DNA from: Linnemannia hyalina
Lineage: Eukaryota > Mortierellomycota > Mortierellomycetes > Mortierellales > Mortierellaceae
Reading direction: 5' to 3'
Assembly (NCBI GenBank): GCA_019671135.1
Contig: JAHRHY010000020.1
Coordinates: forward strand, 62,001 to 126,000
Length of the DNA: 64,000 nucleotides
Notes under the pieces: generated by a model
The model's input: only the letters and a program-made list of their open reading frames with translations
Database searches by the model: none
Told to the model about the DNA's origin: nothing
Translations under genes and position numbers: made by a program
Shown here: positions 11,321-22,386 of the stretch, piece by piece
Position numbering within the stretch: position 1 is the first letter of the stretch
Layout of the letters: each line of letters opens with the position of its first letter

Positions 11321-11480
11321 TGTTGCGTATTTGCCTTGTGGATCATAGATAGATGAAGACATGAACTAGCTAGAACTAAGCCACCAGGAACGACATAAGA
11401 GATCGTTCCTGGTGGGCCCTAATACAACCTTCTTCTTGTCTCGTTACTTACAAAGTGAGTCTAAACCTTATTTTATCGCA
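11321..11480 (+). repeat. 3' LTR of the gypsy element
   Basis: 160 bp, identical to the 5' LTR across its whole length, preceded by the GGGAGGGAG polypurine tract. Identity of the two LTRs indicates a young insertion. Confidence 0.95.
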
Positions 11481-11677
11481 CCAACAAAGGAGACAACGAC
11501 AAATTGAAAAACTTCATGAGGGATCAGGTCTTCGAGAAGCTCCCTATCGAAGTGATTCGTCGATTGGTGCTGTTTGCTCGCAACCCATCTAGCCACCACG
11601 CTGTCGCCCTGACACTGGACCCTGCCACAGACGGTCTGTTTGTACTTGGCAACAATGCTGTTGTCACCAGCAAACAG
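11481..11677 (+). CDS. Exon fragment, possibly the Hint gene C-terminal part
   Basis: Directly after the 3' LTR an open frame reads through a helical segment (MRDQVFEKLPIEVIRRL) to LDPATDGLFVLGNNAVVT, then a GT donor at 11678. The last block resembles the end of Hint domains ('D..h.FlLgn..vVtHN'), but the terminal His-Asn is absent. Because the other side of the gypsy element carries a Hint-like N-terminal block, this may be the distal part of the same gene. The match is weak and the missing target-site duplication means the two halves need not have been contiguous. Confidence 0.35.
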
Positions 11678-11873
11678 GTACTGTACTATTTAATGTAATT
11701 GTGACGCCCAAATTGACTTTTTCCTGACATTCTCACTAACTGACATTCTTATTGACATGATTCTTATTGTCATACAGGACTATTGAGTTGTCTTATTTTG
11801 CTCTCGTTTGCTTCTTTTTCTTCTTAGGACATTCCTGAGTATAAGCCTCTGATTTGGGCAGAATAAAGTGAAA

Positions 11874-13557
11874 TTACAACGTTCTAGAGAGGAGAATGCA
11901 AGTGGGAAGCAAGCGAGATGATAAAAGAAGTGGTTGGATGTGCTTCCCTCCCTTTTTATTCTGCAGATTCTCTAACCTAAAAAAGCTCTCTATACGACTT
12001 GAACAGGAAAATAACCTGTGGGAAACATTGCCCTGCTGTGTTTTGCGGGGAGGGTACAACATGTGCCAGATGCGGAGACACAACGAGTTCATGTGATTGT
12101 CAGTCATGGTGTTGTGAAGCAGCAATGAAAATAAAACTGAAAGATAGGAGGCTGGGAAGAAAAGAAAAGAAATACTCAGTCCTGTACCACAGTAGATGAT
12201 CGTAAGCTCATTTCGACTGCCTGCTCCTCGAAAACCGTTGAGCACGGGCGACAACATTGGTCGCGGATCGGTCTCCAGGTAAGAGGACTGGAATTTTGTG
12301 CTGCCCTTGTCGCTCAGAACCTGGACTTCGTCCACGACCAGCCTCAACTTGGACTCGCTTGAGAAATTGGGGTAGGCATGAGCAGCAAGACTCTCTCGCA
12401 CTGAAAGAAGTTCCTGTCGGACGATGGGCCTCAATGCCGACTCGAATATCGTAAGTCCTTCCAGCTTGTCATAGAGTATCGAAAACAGTCCCGAGAACAC
12501 GTCTTGGAACATGTGAGGACAGACCTGGAGTAAGGCCCAGCTTGCGCTCGAAAACGTCTGGCGGCAATCGGGGACTCGTAGACAGTATTTGAGGACCAAG
12601 AGTCGGGAGAGGAAAAGCAACAGGGTCATGTTCCTTGCGAAGGCAGTATTCTGTCCTGGACCTTGTTCCTCCATTGTTTTGGTGTCAATGAAATCGGCAA
12701 GTTGGCTGAGATCGCTCGATCCAAGATCACTCTTTGCCGCGTTGAAGTAGAATCCCCATTGAAGGCAGAGCATTTCTATCACCGAACGAGTTTTCCCACA
12801 TCCTACAGGATGGTAAGACATCAGGGAGTATATGTCAGTCTATGGAAAACGAAAGTGTTGACATTGGCAATGGATGTACAAAGCCATGAAATACAGCAAG
12901 ATGCGTACCAGATACACCAAATACCGGAAGGTCTTGTGATTGCATGCCTTCCAGTCTTTCCAGTAGCACGTTCGATCTAAATTTTTCGGGGACAGCGTCG
13001 CTGGTGTTGGGCGGAGGGGCTGGTAGATCCAAGAAAAGGAGACTCGGTCTCGATTCCACTTTTTCGATGACGCCTCGCCGTAGGACTTTGGGCAGCCCCT
13101 TAATGCCAGTTGTGGTGGTAGGCAAGGACTTTTCTCCTCTCACGTAAGCGTCCAGAAAGAGAGAGGCTGGCGAGCCAAGCGCGAAAAACTTGTTCTCTAT
13201 TTTGTTGATGTCGACCCTGAGATCACCTGTTGAGAGATGAACCAGTTAGATAACGAAGCAATCTGACCCTGAGATCACCTGTTCGAGAGAACCAGTTAGA
13301 CAACGAAGCAATCATCACAAACAGGGAAGAGTACAAGAAGCGAGGTTGACTGAACTTACCAGAAAGAGGGGTGCTAGGACGAGAACCATCCGAAAGAGAG
13401 CCAGGGAGGGGAGTTAAGGCTCGAGAAGGGACAGGTGCGTGAACTATGAAATACAAGTGGAGAGGTGAATTAAGGTTAGTACAAAGAAATAAGCTCATGC
13501 GTGAGGTGTGAATGAGAGCAAGGCGCGATTGCATTACCTGGTGGTGGTCGCTCCCGA
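11874..13557 (-). pseudogene. Crinkler-type effector locus A (header lost, NTPase kept)
   Basis: Minus-strand order: the end of the header linker (13541-13557, RPPPG-like), a Pro/Ser-rich linker (about 13350-13440), a middle domain with LPTTTTGIKGLPKVLRRG (about 13000-13200), and a P-loop NTPase from 12821 with Walker A GCGKT and Walker B LRLVVDEVQVL, followed by the family block PRPMLSPVLNGFR and a YCGTGLS motif. CRN proteins combine a ubiquitin-like header with such NTPases and nuclease-like C-termini, and are proposed to be secreted or nuclear effectors. Here the header is replaced by Tc1 sequence at 13558, and the C-terminal nuclease is missing. Not a complete gene. Confidence 0.75.
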
Positions 13558-13800
13558 GTGCATACAGCAACCTTGATAAAGGAGTGGTTGGCCCAGCAGG
13601 AGTTCACTGTTCTCGAGTGGCCAGCCAACTCTCCGGACCTCAATATCATCGAACACGTATGGAGTTACATAAAACAACTTCGCCAGGACGAGCAGGCAAC
13701 AAGAAGCATGGACGAGCTTTGGGAACACGTACTGGATATTTGGGCCGATATCCCACCGGAATACCTGCATGAGCTGTACGAGAGCATGCCCAGATCTTGC
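13558..13800 (+). pseudogene. Tc1/mariner transposase C-terminal fragment
   Basis: The frame starts at VHTAT and runs through EWPANSPDLNIIEHVW, the last catalytic block of Tc1-type DD34E transposases, to about SMPRS. It aligns with the longer copy at 32275-32520. The N-terminal two thirds and both terminal repeats are absent. Its left edge coincides with the truncated header of CRN locus A. Confidence 0.8.
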
Positions 13801-14100
13801 GCTTGGTGTATATTGGTGAAACACAAATACTGCGGCCTTGACCCCTGACCATGCGTTTTTGCTCTTGAATCCATAGTGTCCTCAGGGTCACCAGCACAGT
13901 GGTGTGGTGATTCAAGAGCGGGTGCACGGCCGAGTAAGGCTCGAATGTTGCCTCGTTGTCGGATTTTGAACGTAGTTGACGCGCTATCGTGTTGTAGAAG
14001 TCTTGGGTGGTGTTTGCTCAGCCTTATATGAATTCGAATTTTTACACGCAAATAAAGAGGTTCGAATAAGTTTTGAGAAACGCTAGTGGCTCACTCAGTA

Positions 14101-14445
14101 CTAGAGGTCTTCCACTGGCTTGTTGATCCTACCATTAGACATCTTCTTGATCCAAACATGGGACGTCGCCTTGGGGTGAAAGAACTTGTTGTCCGAGCCT
14201 ACGACGACGGTGCCATCTGTCACCATGACTGCTAAAGTTGCCAACACGCACCATTTAACGGCGCCAACCATGACCTTGCGCGTCTGGTCATAACACACGC
14301 TCTCGACCTTGAAAGCATGCATGCCCTCTGGTTTGGCTACTTCTTGAGTATGCGGGTACTCGTAGTCGGCCGTGCCATATACCTCCACCTTATAGGCAAG
14401 AATAATATCATCACCAGACTGGATCAGCATTCCCTCAAACATCGT
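14101..14445 (-). CDS. Unknown protein fragment
   Basis: A minus-strand frame of 113 residues from the ATG at 14442 that remains open a little further upstream. It has mixed polar/hydrophobic composition (AYKVEVYGTADYEYP; GTVVVGSDNKFFHP) like a globular domain. I do not recognise the family. It lies between a Tc1 fragment and LTR debris and probably belongs to a truncated gene whose 5' part was lost at 14522. Confidence 0.35.
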   Translation of the reverse strand, partial: TMFEGMLIQSGDDIILAYKVEVYGTADYEYPHTQEVAKPEGMHAFKVESVCYDQTRKVMVGAVKWCVLATLAVMVTDGTVVVGSDNKFFHPKATSHVWIKKMSNGRINKPVEDL

Positions 14446-14521
14446 CGCAAGAAGCTCTCCATTGTCAGGGAGCGGTAGGTGCCTGTCGCATATTCGCCTA
14501 ATGGCACCCTAGGATAGATGG

Positions 14522-15347
14522 TGTTGCAAAAAGATGTGGTGGCTAGGCAGTGGCGGCGATGCTTTAAGTTAACAGTCATATTCTTTAGTAGATAGTATTA
14601 GTAGTGCGCCGAGCCCTATTGTCTGCTCTTTGTCCTTTTACACATCACTTCTTGGACGAGAGCAGTATTGACAAGAGTTTCGCTGGCGCGCTGCAGGACG
14701 CTATTATCACTTCCCCCCCTCCAACCTACAACCCCCCCCCCCCCCGTACCAATCGAGGACTTCACAGCGGTCCTACAACGCTGGCCTTCGATCCTCTCCC
14801 CTGAGTAACAATGGAGACAATAGATTAGACTACCCTTAAGACACATAACAGGGATAGTGTTACAAAAAGATGTGGTGGCTAGGCAGTGGCGGCGATGCCT
14901 TAGGTTAGCAGTCATATTCTTTAGTAGACATAGTATTAGTAGTGCGCCGAGCCCTCTTGTCTGCTCTTTGTCCTTTTACACATCACTTGGACGAGAGCAG
15001 TATTGACAAGAGTTTCGCTGGCACGCTGCAGGTAACAACCCCCTCTTTAATAATATGAATACAAGGTCCTTTTACACATCACTTGGACGAGAGCAGTATT
15101 GAAAAGAGTTTCGCTGGCACGCTGCAGTGTATCGTTTTGTGTGATTCCTTTAGGACGCTATTATCACTTCCCCTCCCTCCAACCTACAACTCCTTCCCCC
15201 CTCCGTACCAATTGAGGACCTAACAGCGGTCCTACAACTCTGGCCGTCGACCCTCTCCCCTGAGTAACAATAGCATAATAGCCTGTACCTGGTCTCTCTG
15301 TCTCATCAGTTACTAGTGTACGCATACTAAAACCTTAATATATCGCA
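14522..15347 (+). repeat. Nested and partly duplicated LTR-like repeats
   Basis: Two long direct repeats start TGTTGCAAAAAG (14522) and TGTTACAAAAAG (14858), sharing about 160 bp of near-identical sequence. A third partial copy of the CCTTTTACACATCACTTGG segment begins near 15067. The block ends TATATCGCA at 15347, resembling the gypsy LTR end. The pattern fits degenerate LTRs inserted into one another. No flanking target-site duplication is visible. A 14-C run is at about 14733. Confidence 0.6.
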
Positions 15348-16815
15348 AAGGCCTCGTCCATCTCAGTGACAGCGTGACTTTGAATGATGTTGACCCGACC
15401 AAACGCATGCTCCACCAACTGAGGGTCTACCTCCTTGAGGACAAGATTGTGATCCCCAAACATGCAACGCTGATACATAAGGAGTGCTAGCATGCTGTCG
15501 ATAGTCTCCACAAGCTGATCCTTGTATTTGTTGTGTTTGTCGTGGAGGCGAGATATCTCTTAGCACAAATTGCCTTTGATATGCCGATGTGCCCAAGATA
15601 CCAGCTTGTCCTCTGCATCCTTGATGGTCTTCTTCCGTGCACTAGCGTCGTTGCATTCGACAATCCTTTCCTATAGACTGAAAGACAATAAGGCTGTAAG
15701 TACTGAGAATACCGTGTGTTCGATCGTTGCATCGCCTCTTTTCTCTTTGTGGTCATCTCAAGGTGACATACCAAAAAAACTACGGCTATTGTCGGACGAT
15801 AGCGACCCACAAATTTTTGGAACGGCATCTCGACTGCCTCCTGCGAGAGACATTCGTCCAAAGCCAGCTTTGGCTGCTCGTCGTGCAAACAATCCCGCAC
15901 TCGGGAAATGTACGTATTGATCGACTCCTCGGAGGACCAACCTGGGAATTCAAGATACTGGCGTTGTTTTGTGTGTTTTGTGTGTTTTGTGGTGTAGGTG
16001 GAAAGAAGAAGAATAAAGAGTCAAGCATTAGTCAGTCTTTGAGCTCAAACACGACTAGAAGACAAGCCAGCGTTAATAAAGTCGAACTACTCACCTTAAA
16101 GGTAGTGGAGCTGTCCTTCAGGCCAGACCCAGAGCTCTGAACCCAGAAAAAGGTGTTGATGCTCAGTCTTGTGCCGCAGGTAACCCAGGAAAGCTGATGT
16201 TCACCAATCTCTCGAAACGCATGCAAGATCGGAGAGAGCAATGGGCGCGGGGAATCTGTTGATGTCGTCGATTGAAAAGAGCCGTCGAATTCATCGCCGA
16301 GGACTTGCGCTTCATCGTGGACCACTAGGAGCTTGGTGTTGTCCTTGATCTTTGGTAGGCATCCATGCTCGATAAGGTTGCCTTTTGTTTCTTCGTACAT
16401 AGCGCGCACGAAATCCCAGAGATCGCTCTCATGGTAATGTCGAAGCTTGAGGAGCTGAAGGAATAGCATGTTAAAAATGTCCTGTTCGAAGAACACATGC
16501 GGGCACACTTGAAGGAGAGTCCACCTGGCGCTGGTAAATGACTCACTACTGCCGGAGGCATTCAAACATACTGAAACAGTACTTGGAGACGAGAAGCCGA
16601 GAGAGAAAGAGTAAAAGTGTCGTCTTTCTTGCGTAACCGTTGTTGGCTTCTCGGTCAACAATAAAGGATCCTCGGGTATCATTCAAATACTTTTGGACAG
16701 CAGATCGAAGGGTCACTATTCGTCCGATCCCCAGTCGTCATTAGAAGCATGGAAGTAGAGCCCCCAGTGCTAAGACAGGAGTTCGATCACAGCACACGTC
16801 TCGCCACAGCCTATG
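15348..16815 (-). pseudogene. Crinkler-type effector locus C (NTPase plus C-terminal start)
   Basis: Minus strand: the Walker A region (about 16795) reads GCGET instead of GCGKT, and a stop follows within a few codons. The Walker B block LLVVHDEAQVL is at about 16310, the PRPLLSPILHAFR block near 16235 and the CGTRLS motif near 16165. The downstream part (15360-15900) encodes the helical region that precedes the nuclease in CRN proteins, with frameshifts. It ends abruptly at 15347 where LTR debris begins. Loss of the Walker A lysine and in-frame stops mean it is not functional. Confidence 0.72.
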
Positions 16816-17157
16816 TGAGCACAAAGGAGTGCAAATTATAGTCAGTACTATACCTCAGAGCTGTTGGGTGATATCCACAGTAATTGTGTTGAATATTCTC
16901 TCAATGATCAATCCATCTCACATTCGATGAAAGTGAAGGCAAGGATAGAGTTGAGCTTGTAGGCGTTGTCCTGGACGGGAAGTAATAGAGCGAGAAATAT
17001 CTATTCCACAATTCATATTATCGACTGCCTGACCACCACCAAGTTATTTCACTCCTGCAATTCCATTAGCTTTGCCTTGGAAATGGCGCCAGAGCACTAA
17101 CCTTTTTTTGTTGCCAATCTTCAGCTCCATAATAGAGTTGGCCTGAGGACCCTAACC
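16816..17157. other. No gene recognised
   Basis: Spacer between CRN locus C and the start at 17158. Nothing recognisable on either strand apart from the probable 5' flank of the next gene. Confidence 0.4.
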
Positions 17158-19546
17158 ATGGCTCACCTTACTCCGTTGGCTCTTCATTTCACGGGTCCGA
17201 CTCCTATCAATATCAATGAAATCACACTTGATTGCAGCGATTTCTTCAAAACCAAGTCTCCGTCGAAGTGGCTAGCAGAAGAGTATATCAAGGTCGACTC
17301 GACTTTGACATTTATTTCGCCACTCTAAAACGTTTTGGTAAAAAGAAAACGTGTATTTCAGTGGTTTGCTACAAGTTGCTTCAGCATTATCTAAGTAGCG
17401 GCGATGAAGAGCAGCTCGAGTTGTTAAAGCAACAGACATCGACCTTTTTATCGAAGGAGATTGCCAAGAGCTCGACACATCAAGCAGTTTACAATGAGAT
17501 TCACAGTGATAACAATAGAAGGAAGGTTGTACTGGGGAGCAATGATCAGACCCGCGCCAAGCTGAATTCACAAGCTGTACTCACGGCAAGTTCCGGCAGT
17601 ATACCAAATGAATATCCGGTGTCAAATCCCGGACGCTCTACAAAAGGTAATAATTGACTGACTAACTATGCTAAAGTTGGGATGGAACGTCAGCATTCTC
17701 TTCCGCATATGTCCTTGGTCCAATCATGCAGACCGCCAATCCAACCACATATACCCTAATCCAGTCTCCTTATTACCCTCTTACAGCTTTGACAAACGCA
17801 CAAAATCCTCGACGAATCATAGATTATGCTTCATCTTTGGACTACTGCTCTTGCTTTTCATTCCCTTGGAGTTTTGAACTCTTTTGCTTACTATTCTTTG
17901 TCTGTTTGTATGCTCCCGATATCTGATAGAATTTGTACAAGTTGGCCAAAAGCACCCCTGTGACACTTTCGACGATGTAGGCGCTGCACTGCCAAAGACC
18001 CCACGAAACAATTGTGAGTATAATTTGGAAAGCTCAAAGAGCAAGCTGCCTTGTTTAGCTGCTTTGTTTAGTCTAGCAGTTGAGCTGACAATTCATTGTA
18101 CTTTTTATAGCGCCTTCTCTTGCACCCATCCCCATCGAGTCTTTGGACAGTCTCCTCCGGAAGTCAACATTTTTGAACAGCAGAGAAACCCCTTCCTGGC
18201 CTGCGAAGACGATGACGAAGTTGAAGAAGAGGAAGACAGTACCACCGCTGATGGTGGAGAAGAAAACGATGTCCTTCTGCCGGACAATACGGACCAGGCC
18301 TACCAATTCTCTGCAATGCTCGACGGAATCGACATAGCTATTTGATTTCAAACTCTTTTCACTGCTGTCAAGAAGAAGACAATACATTTTTACGATATTG
18401 ACCAGGCTCTGTAAGTGTTTGTGGAGATGATGATACCTTCCAAGCTGTCCCTTGCTGATGGATATAGTCCTAACTAGCCCAAATATGTCTTTGATGTGGC
18501 CTTGTAGTGCTAGGTCCGGTGTTATCTTGTTGAACAAGGAAGGATCAATGATCCAAAAGCTTCACTTTGGAGAGAAGACCCTTGATCGAATGCGCTAAAA
18601 GGTTTGGCAAAGTGGCAGGATATTGAGGCTACGGCTGGTTGCAATCAAGTGCGTTCATGGCTGGATGTAAGTATCACGTATCACCTTTTGAAAAGGTCGG
18701 TTTGGACTTGAGCATTTGGAAGGGATGGTATCACTTACTCGCATCTATACGTTTTAATAGACCCTTAAGGACATGGATATGACCGAGAGAAGTCACGCAA
18801 GCATATCTTAGAGAATGCACCACCAAATGGGTCATATCAGAAACTTTGGGTCTACCTTGTAAGCGCAATCGAGGAGTTCCCCGAATTCGACAGCAGCAAG
18901 AGCTATTCCAAGTCCACGGCGATATCTTCATTTATTTTGCCATTGTGCAGAGCTTTCATGAGCATGCCCAATGAGAGAGTCATCTTGAACTTGTAAGAGA
19001 AATGATCGATACTTTCTTTTTCATACCGATTCCAATTTGTGGAGTGCATGCATTAATCTGTGCTCCTTTGATATTTGTAGCATTGACTCAACAACTGCGT
19101 CAGGACGATTGCGAAATGTGTCCAGTAGTCGTAAAGAGCCAGATCTCGCTCTTGAGATCAAGGATCGCACAAACAAGACCATTTGCGAAGTAAGGATTGG
19201 GGAGGTGACTTCCCATGCGCAAAATGCCCACAAGAAAAAAAACGCCAAGGATTTGGTCCGAGTTGGGCTCTCTTTGAAGGACGCCTTGGACTTCATCCAG
19301 GACGAGTATGGCGTTCACGACGCTCTTCTTGTCGGATGGCAAGTCATTGGACAATCTATGGCGATTTACCTCATGTTCAAGTGCGGAAGTCTGTATATCA
19401 TGGTCCACGTACGCGACGTTACGATCCCCGACAACCTGACAGAGCTTGGCACAATCTGCACCCAGTTCAACATCTGGAATGATTTGAGAGTCACAATCGA
19501 GCAAGGATTGGGTCCAGTCTTGCAAGCTGTATCTGGCACAGGATGA
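17158..19546 (+). pseudogene. Mucoromycota-type hypothetical gene, probably broken
   Basis: A plausible start ATG at 17158 opens a frame beginning MAHLTPLALHF. Later blocks look genuine: 17361-17655 (helical, LLQHYLSSGDEEQLELLK), 18115-18345 (very acidic, ending LDGIDIAI) and 19080-19546 (EPDLALEIK...ICEVRIGEV...KNAKDLVRVGLSLKDALD). The last block resembles a family of large uncharacterised proteins common in Mortierella and Rhizophagus relatives, where a 'DL.L...E..IGE' core is repeated. I could not find splice junctions that keep all blocks in one frame, and several stops intervene, so it is listed as broken. Function unknown. Confidence 0.4.
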
Positions 19547-20129
19547 ATGGTCGGCACTATTGGTCCTCTTGGTTCCATGTACGCTAGGATCGAAACGACC
19601 CGTACTCCTGAGTTCAAAACCTTTCTGAACAGGGTGTGGGAGCTTGCACAAAACTTCTGCGCATTGTTGTATTGTATGCATCTTTCTTCTTTCTTTTACC
19701 ACTCTTCAGAAGTTCTTTTTACCCGCTTACTTCAAGTGATTCGTTGCAAATAAAAAATTATCATCGCCTGCTTTCACATAACAAAATGAATTCAAAGAGG
19801 GACTGTGGAAGTCGACGATCCAGCCATTTTACAAAAGATCTGGGTCCTTTGTTGAGAAAAAAGTAAAGACTGAAAGCCCCATTTGCGTTAAGGTGCGTGG
19901 TTTGCTCTCTGGGTGAGGAGATGCACTGCCCTTAAGTAATAGAATAACAAAAGAAGAGACGACCTACCAATCGACAGTCGACAATTCGACGGTAAAGCAG
20001 CTGTGAGCGATCGAATCTTTTTACGTAAAGTGAAGGGGATTCGAGACTAACCTTCAACTTATTGAAGGAACAACCCCTTAAAGGCAATAAAAGGTCCACC
20101 ACAGGTAGAGCAAAGCGTCGACGACGCGA

Positions 20130-20218
20130 CCTAGAATGATATTGAAGGAGGAGAGAAAGAGCCAACATCGAAGGATCAAAAAGCAACTTCGCTATGAACG
20201 CTTGGCTGCCACAAGCCT
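20130..20218 (-). rRNA. 28S rRNA fragment (peptidyl-transferase region)
   Basis: Minus-strand sequence matches the conserved 28S segment around CTTTTTGATCCTTCGATGT and CTTGTGGCAGCCAAGCGTTC, from the block before GGCTCTT to the ACAAGCC point, with a few substitutions. It is only about 60-90 bp, so it is an rDNA-derived scrap, not a functional gene. Confidence 0.75.
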
Positions 20219-20310
20219 TTACTTTTAATGTTGTATAAAATTTCTAGGAAGTTTCAGTGACAGTGACGTGGCTACTACGGTACATAACGGTGATCTCAAT
20301 TGGCCCGAAT

Positions 20311-20676
20311 TTAGGGCTGCTGAATCAAGACGAGGTTTCCAGCAGTAAACTGAGGAGGAGTGGAAGCCGCAGCTGGCGTGAAGGTAGTCCCTTTAAGGAA
20401 ATCGAAAGCGATGGTGTTCGACCCAGCGGTAAGATTGTAGGTCGTTCCGGCCCACTTGACGTCCACGCTTAAGAAACCCTTGTTCTCCACGCTGAAAGCG
20501 TACCTCTCGGTTTGCTCAAGCTTGTACAGGAGATGCATGGCCAAAGAGAACACATACTGTCCTGACTGGACGGTCCTGATGTGCTCTTGATCGGTAGCCA
20601 CATGATCTTTATCATAGAACGTGACGGTGGCGTCGCCCTTTCCAAAAACTGTGATGAATGCGTTGTATTGGCTCAT
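20311..20676 (-). CDS. Small hypothetical protein, 121 aa
   Basis: A clean minus-strand frame starts MSQYNAFITVFGKGDATV and ends LVLIQQP. It is predominantly beta-type, with alternating hydrophobic residues (VTFYDKDHV, YVFSLAMHLLYKLEQ, LSVDVKWAGTTYNLTAGSN), suggesting a small compact domain. An upstream in-frame ATG at 20745 is less likely because an intron (20791 to 20693, GTAAAT...TCTAG) lies just before this start. No family recognised, no signal peptide or membrane segment. Looks intact and evolutionarily constrained. Confidence 0.6.
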   Translation of the reverse strand: MSQYNAFITVFGKGDATVTFYDKDHVATDQEHIRTVQSGQYVFSLAMHLLYKLEQTERYAFSVENKGFLSVDVKWAGTTYNLTAGSNTIAFDFLKGTTFTPAAASTPPQFTAGNLVLIQQP

Positions 20677-21525
20677 GCTGAAAGCAAAGTATCTAGAAAT
20701 TGAAGGCCGAATAGAAGAAAGTCTGTTAGGTATTTGGTACATCATAAAGCGGAGTAGATGATAGAAAGAAGAGAGTTGGGGATTGATTTACTTAGCAGAT
20801 GGATTGGTAAAAGTGAAGTGGTGTGAAGAGAAAAGCAAAGTGGGAATAACCATCTTTTATATCTAATTTTGAATCTCTGGTTAGAGCATGATTGGGCACG
20901 AGCACGCATCTTCTTGCGGATTACTTTATGCAGTCGAATATAGAATGCGCGATTCAATGAAATGATGCATAACAATACGGCTTACCATTTAGTTGGCCGG
21001 TCTCGAGAAGTTGATTATAATGAGGGAAAGAATCGTGGAAGGTAAAGTGGTGGAACAGAACTGTATGGCGACTGAAAAAAACCACCTCCTTGCTCCTCCA
21101 TTCTCCTGGTTCAGAGCATTGATCTCCGCGGAATCGTCAGGGCGTTATGGTTTCATTCATGCGCAAGATTCTGTTCCTAGATTACTCTTCTGCAGATTAC
21201 TGTCCAAAAAAATGAAAAAAAAACCGTAGCCATAGTGCACGCTCCCTGGCAGAAACCTTATACCGCTATGGTTGTATTATCTATTTGCAGAACGGGACTT
21301 ATGGTAGAATGGTGACTTGTTGTGCAATAAACACGAAGACATTTCATATTTCCTTTACATGCATCTCTCTATCTCACTAATCTAATCCGTTCATGCTATC
21401 AATTAAAGGATTCGCCTCGAAAATTCAGCAAAGTTCTCACTCTTGACACTTTCGTGTTGTTTACACATTGATTTACTATCTATCTCTCACTGATTTATGT
21501 CAACTTTTAAACACAGGAAGCCTTC

Positions 21526-21715
21526 CTTAATTTCGGCCTATTGTAGCTTCATTTGCTACTCTACAGCCTACTACCTCCGTTCAATAAAGTCGTCTGCAAT
21601 GAATTTATCCCTTTCGAAATTTGAAGTTAGCATCGGTGGTAGCCCCATAAAGCCTTTCCGCTGTACCAGACGACCCCACGTAGCATGGTCCAGGATCGGA
21701 AGGTCTGTTCGTATT
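21526..21715 (-). rRNA. 28S rRNA 3'-end fragment, degenerate
   Basis: The minus strand corresponds to the extreme 3' end of 28S rRNA (region of GGGATAAATCATT... to ...GCTGAGATTAAG). It aligns with the better preserved copy at 28060-28255, including AAAGTCGTCTGCAATG and AAAGCCTTTCCGCT, but with many substitutions. Pseudogene. Confidence 0.7.
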
Positions 21716-22386
21716 GACAGTGAAGCGTGCGAAAAAGAGAAAACCACATAGCTATTGCTGAATTGCAAGAACGGGCAAAAGAAAGGAATGCAAGTGAAGT
21801 CGTATAAGCGGGAAAGTGTTCGTGCGAAATGCATGCATGAATGGAATGTTTGCGTCGCCGAATTGCTTACCATATCCGCTTACCGTGGCGCTTGTAAACA
21901 CTCATGCCTTTCTCCTCGTTTTTCTTTTGTCGCTCGCTCTCTTTTTCTCTATTTTGTTCTCATCAATTTAGTCATCTGATTCTACGACTTTCGGTTTGTT
22001 TGGTGCTTAGCCAAACAATCATATTTGTGCATATTTATACATGCAAACGATCGACCCAACATTTTCGGTGGTTTGCGGACATGCGCCTCAAAATACTATT
22101 GGTCTCACAGAGGCTAACGCATCCGTCCTTCAGTTATATCACCTCAGAGGAGTGCTCACAGTGCATGAACAGAAAAAGAGGAACGTGCAAAGACGTGGGT
22201 AGCGAAGAAAAATGATCATGCACAGCGCATGAAAAAAGACCGGGCGCGTAGGAACGTGCATGGGCGTGGGTAACAAAAACAAAAAATGCAGAAACCACAT
22301 TGTACTACATGTAGATAGAAGTGTGCGAATTTCTTTTTCGAGGATATATGTAAACCCTTAAGTGACCCAACAACTAATGCATGTGA

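Larger units (their letters stand above)
4977..11480 (+). mobile_element. Full-length chromodomain Ty3/gypsy retrotransposon
   Basis: The 6.5-kb element has two identical 160-bp LTRs, gag, and pol with protease, reverse transcriptase, RNase H, integrase and a C-terminal chromodomain. A purine-rich tract (GGGAGGGAG, 11311-11319) sits just upstream of the 3' LTR, as expected for plus-strand priming. No clear tRNA primer-binding site follows the 5' LTR. Flanks are GCCCA on the left and CCAAC on the right, so there is no target-site duplication even though the LTRs are identical. Confidence 0.95.
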
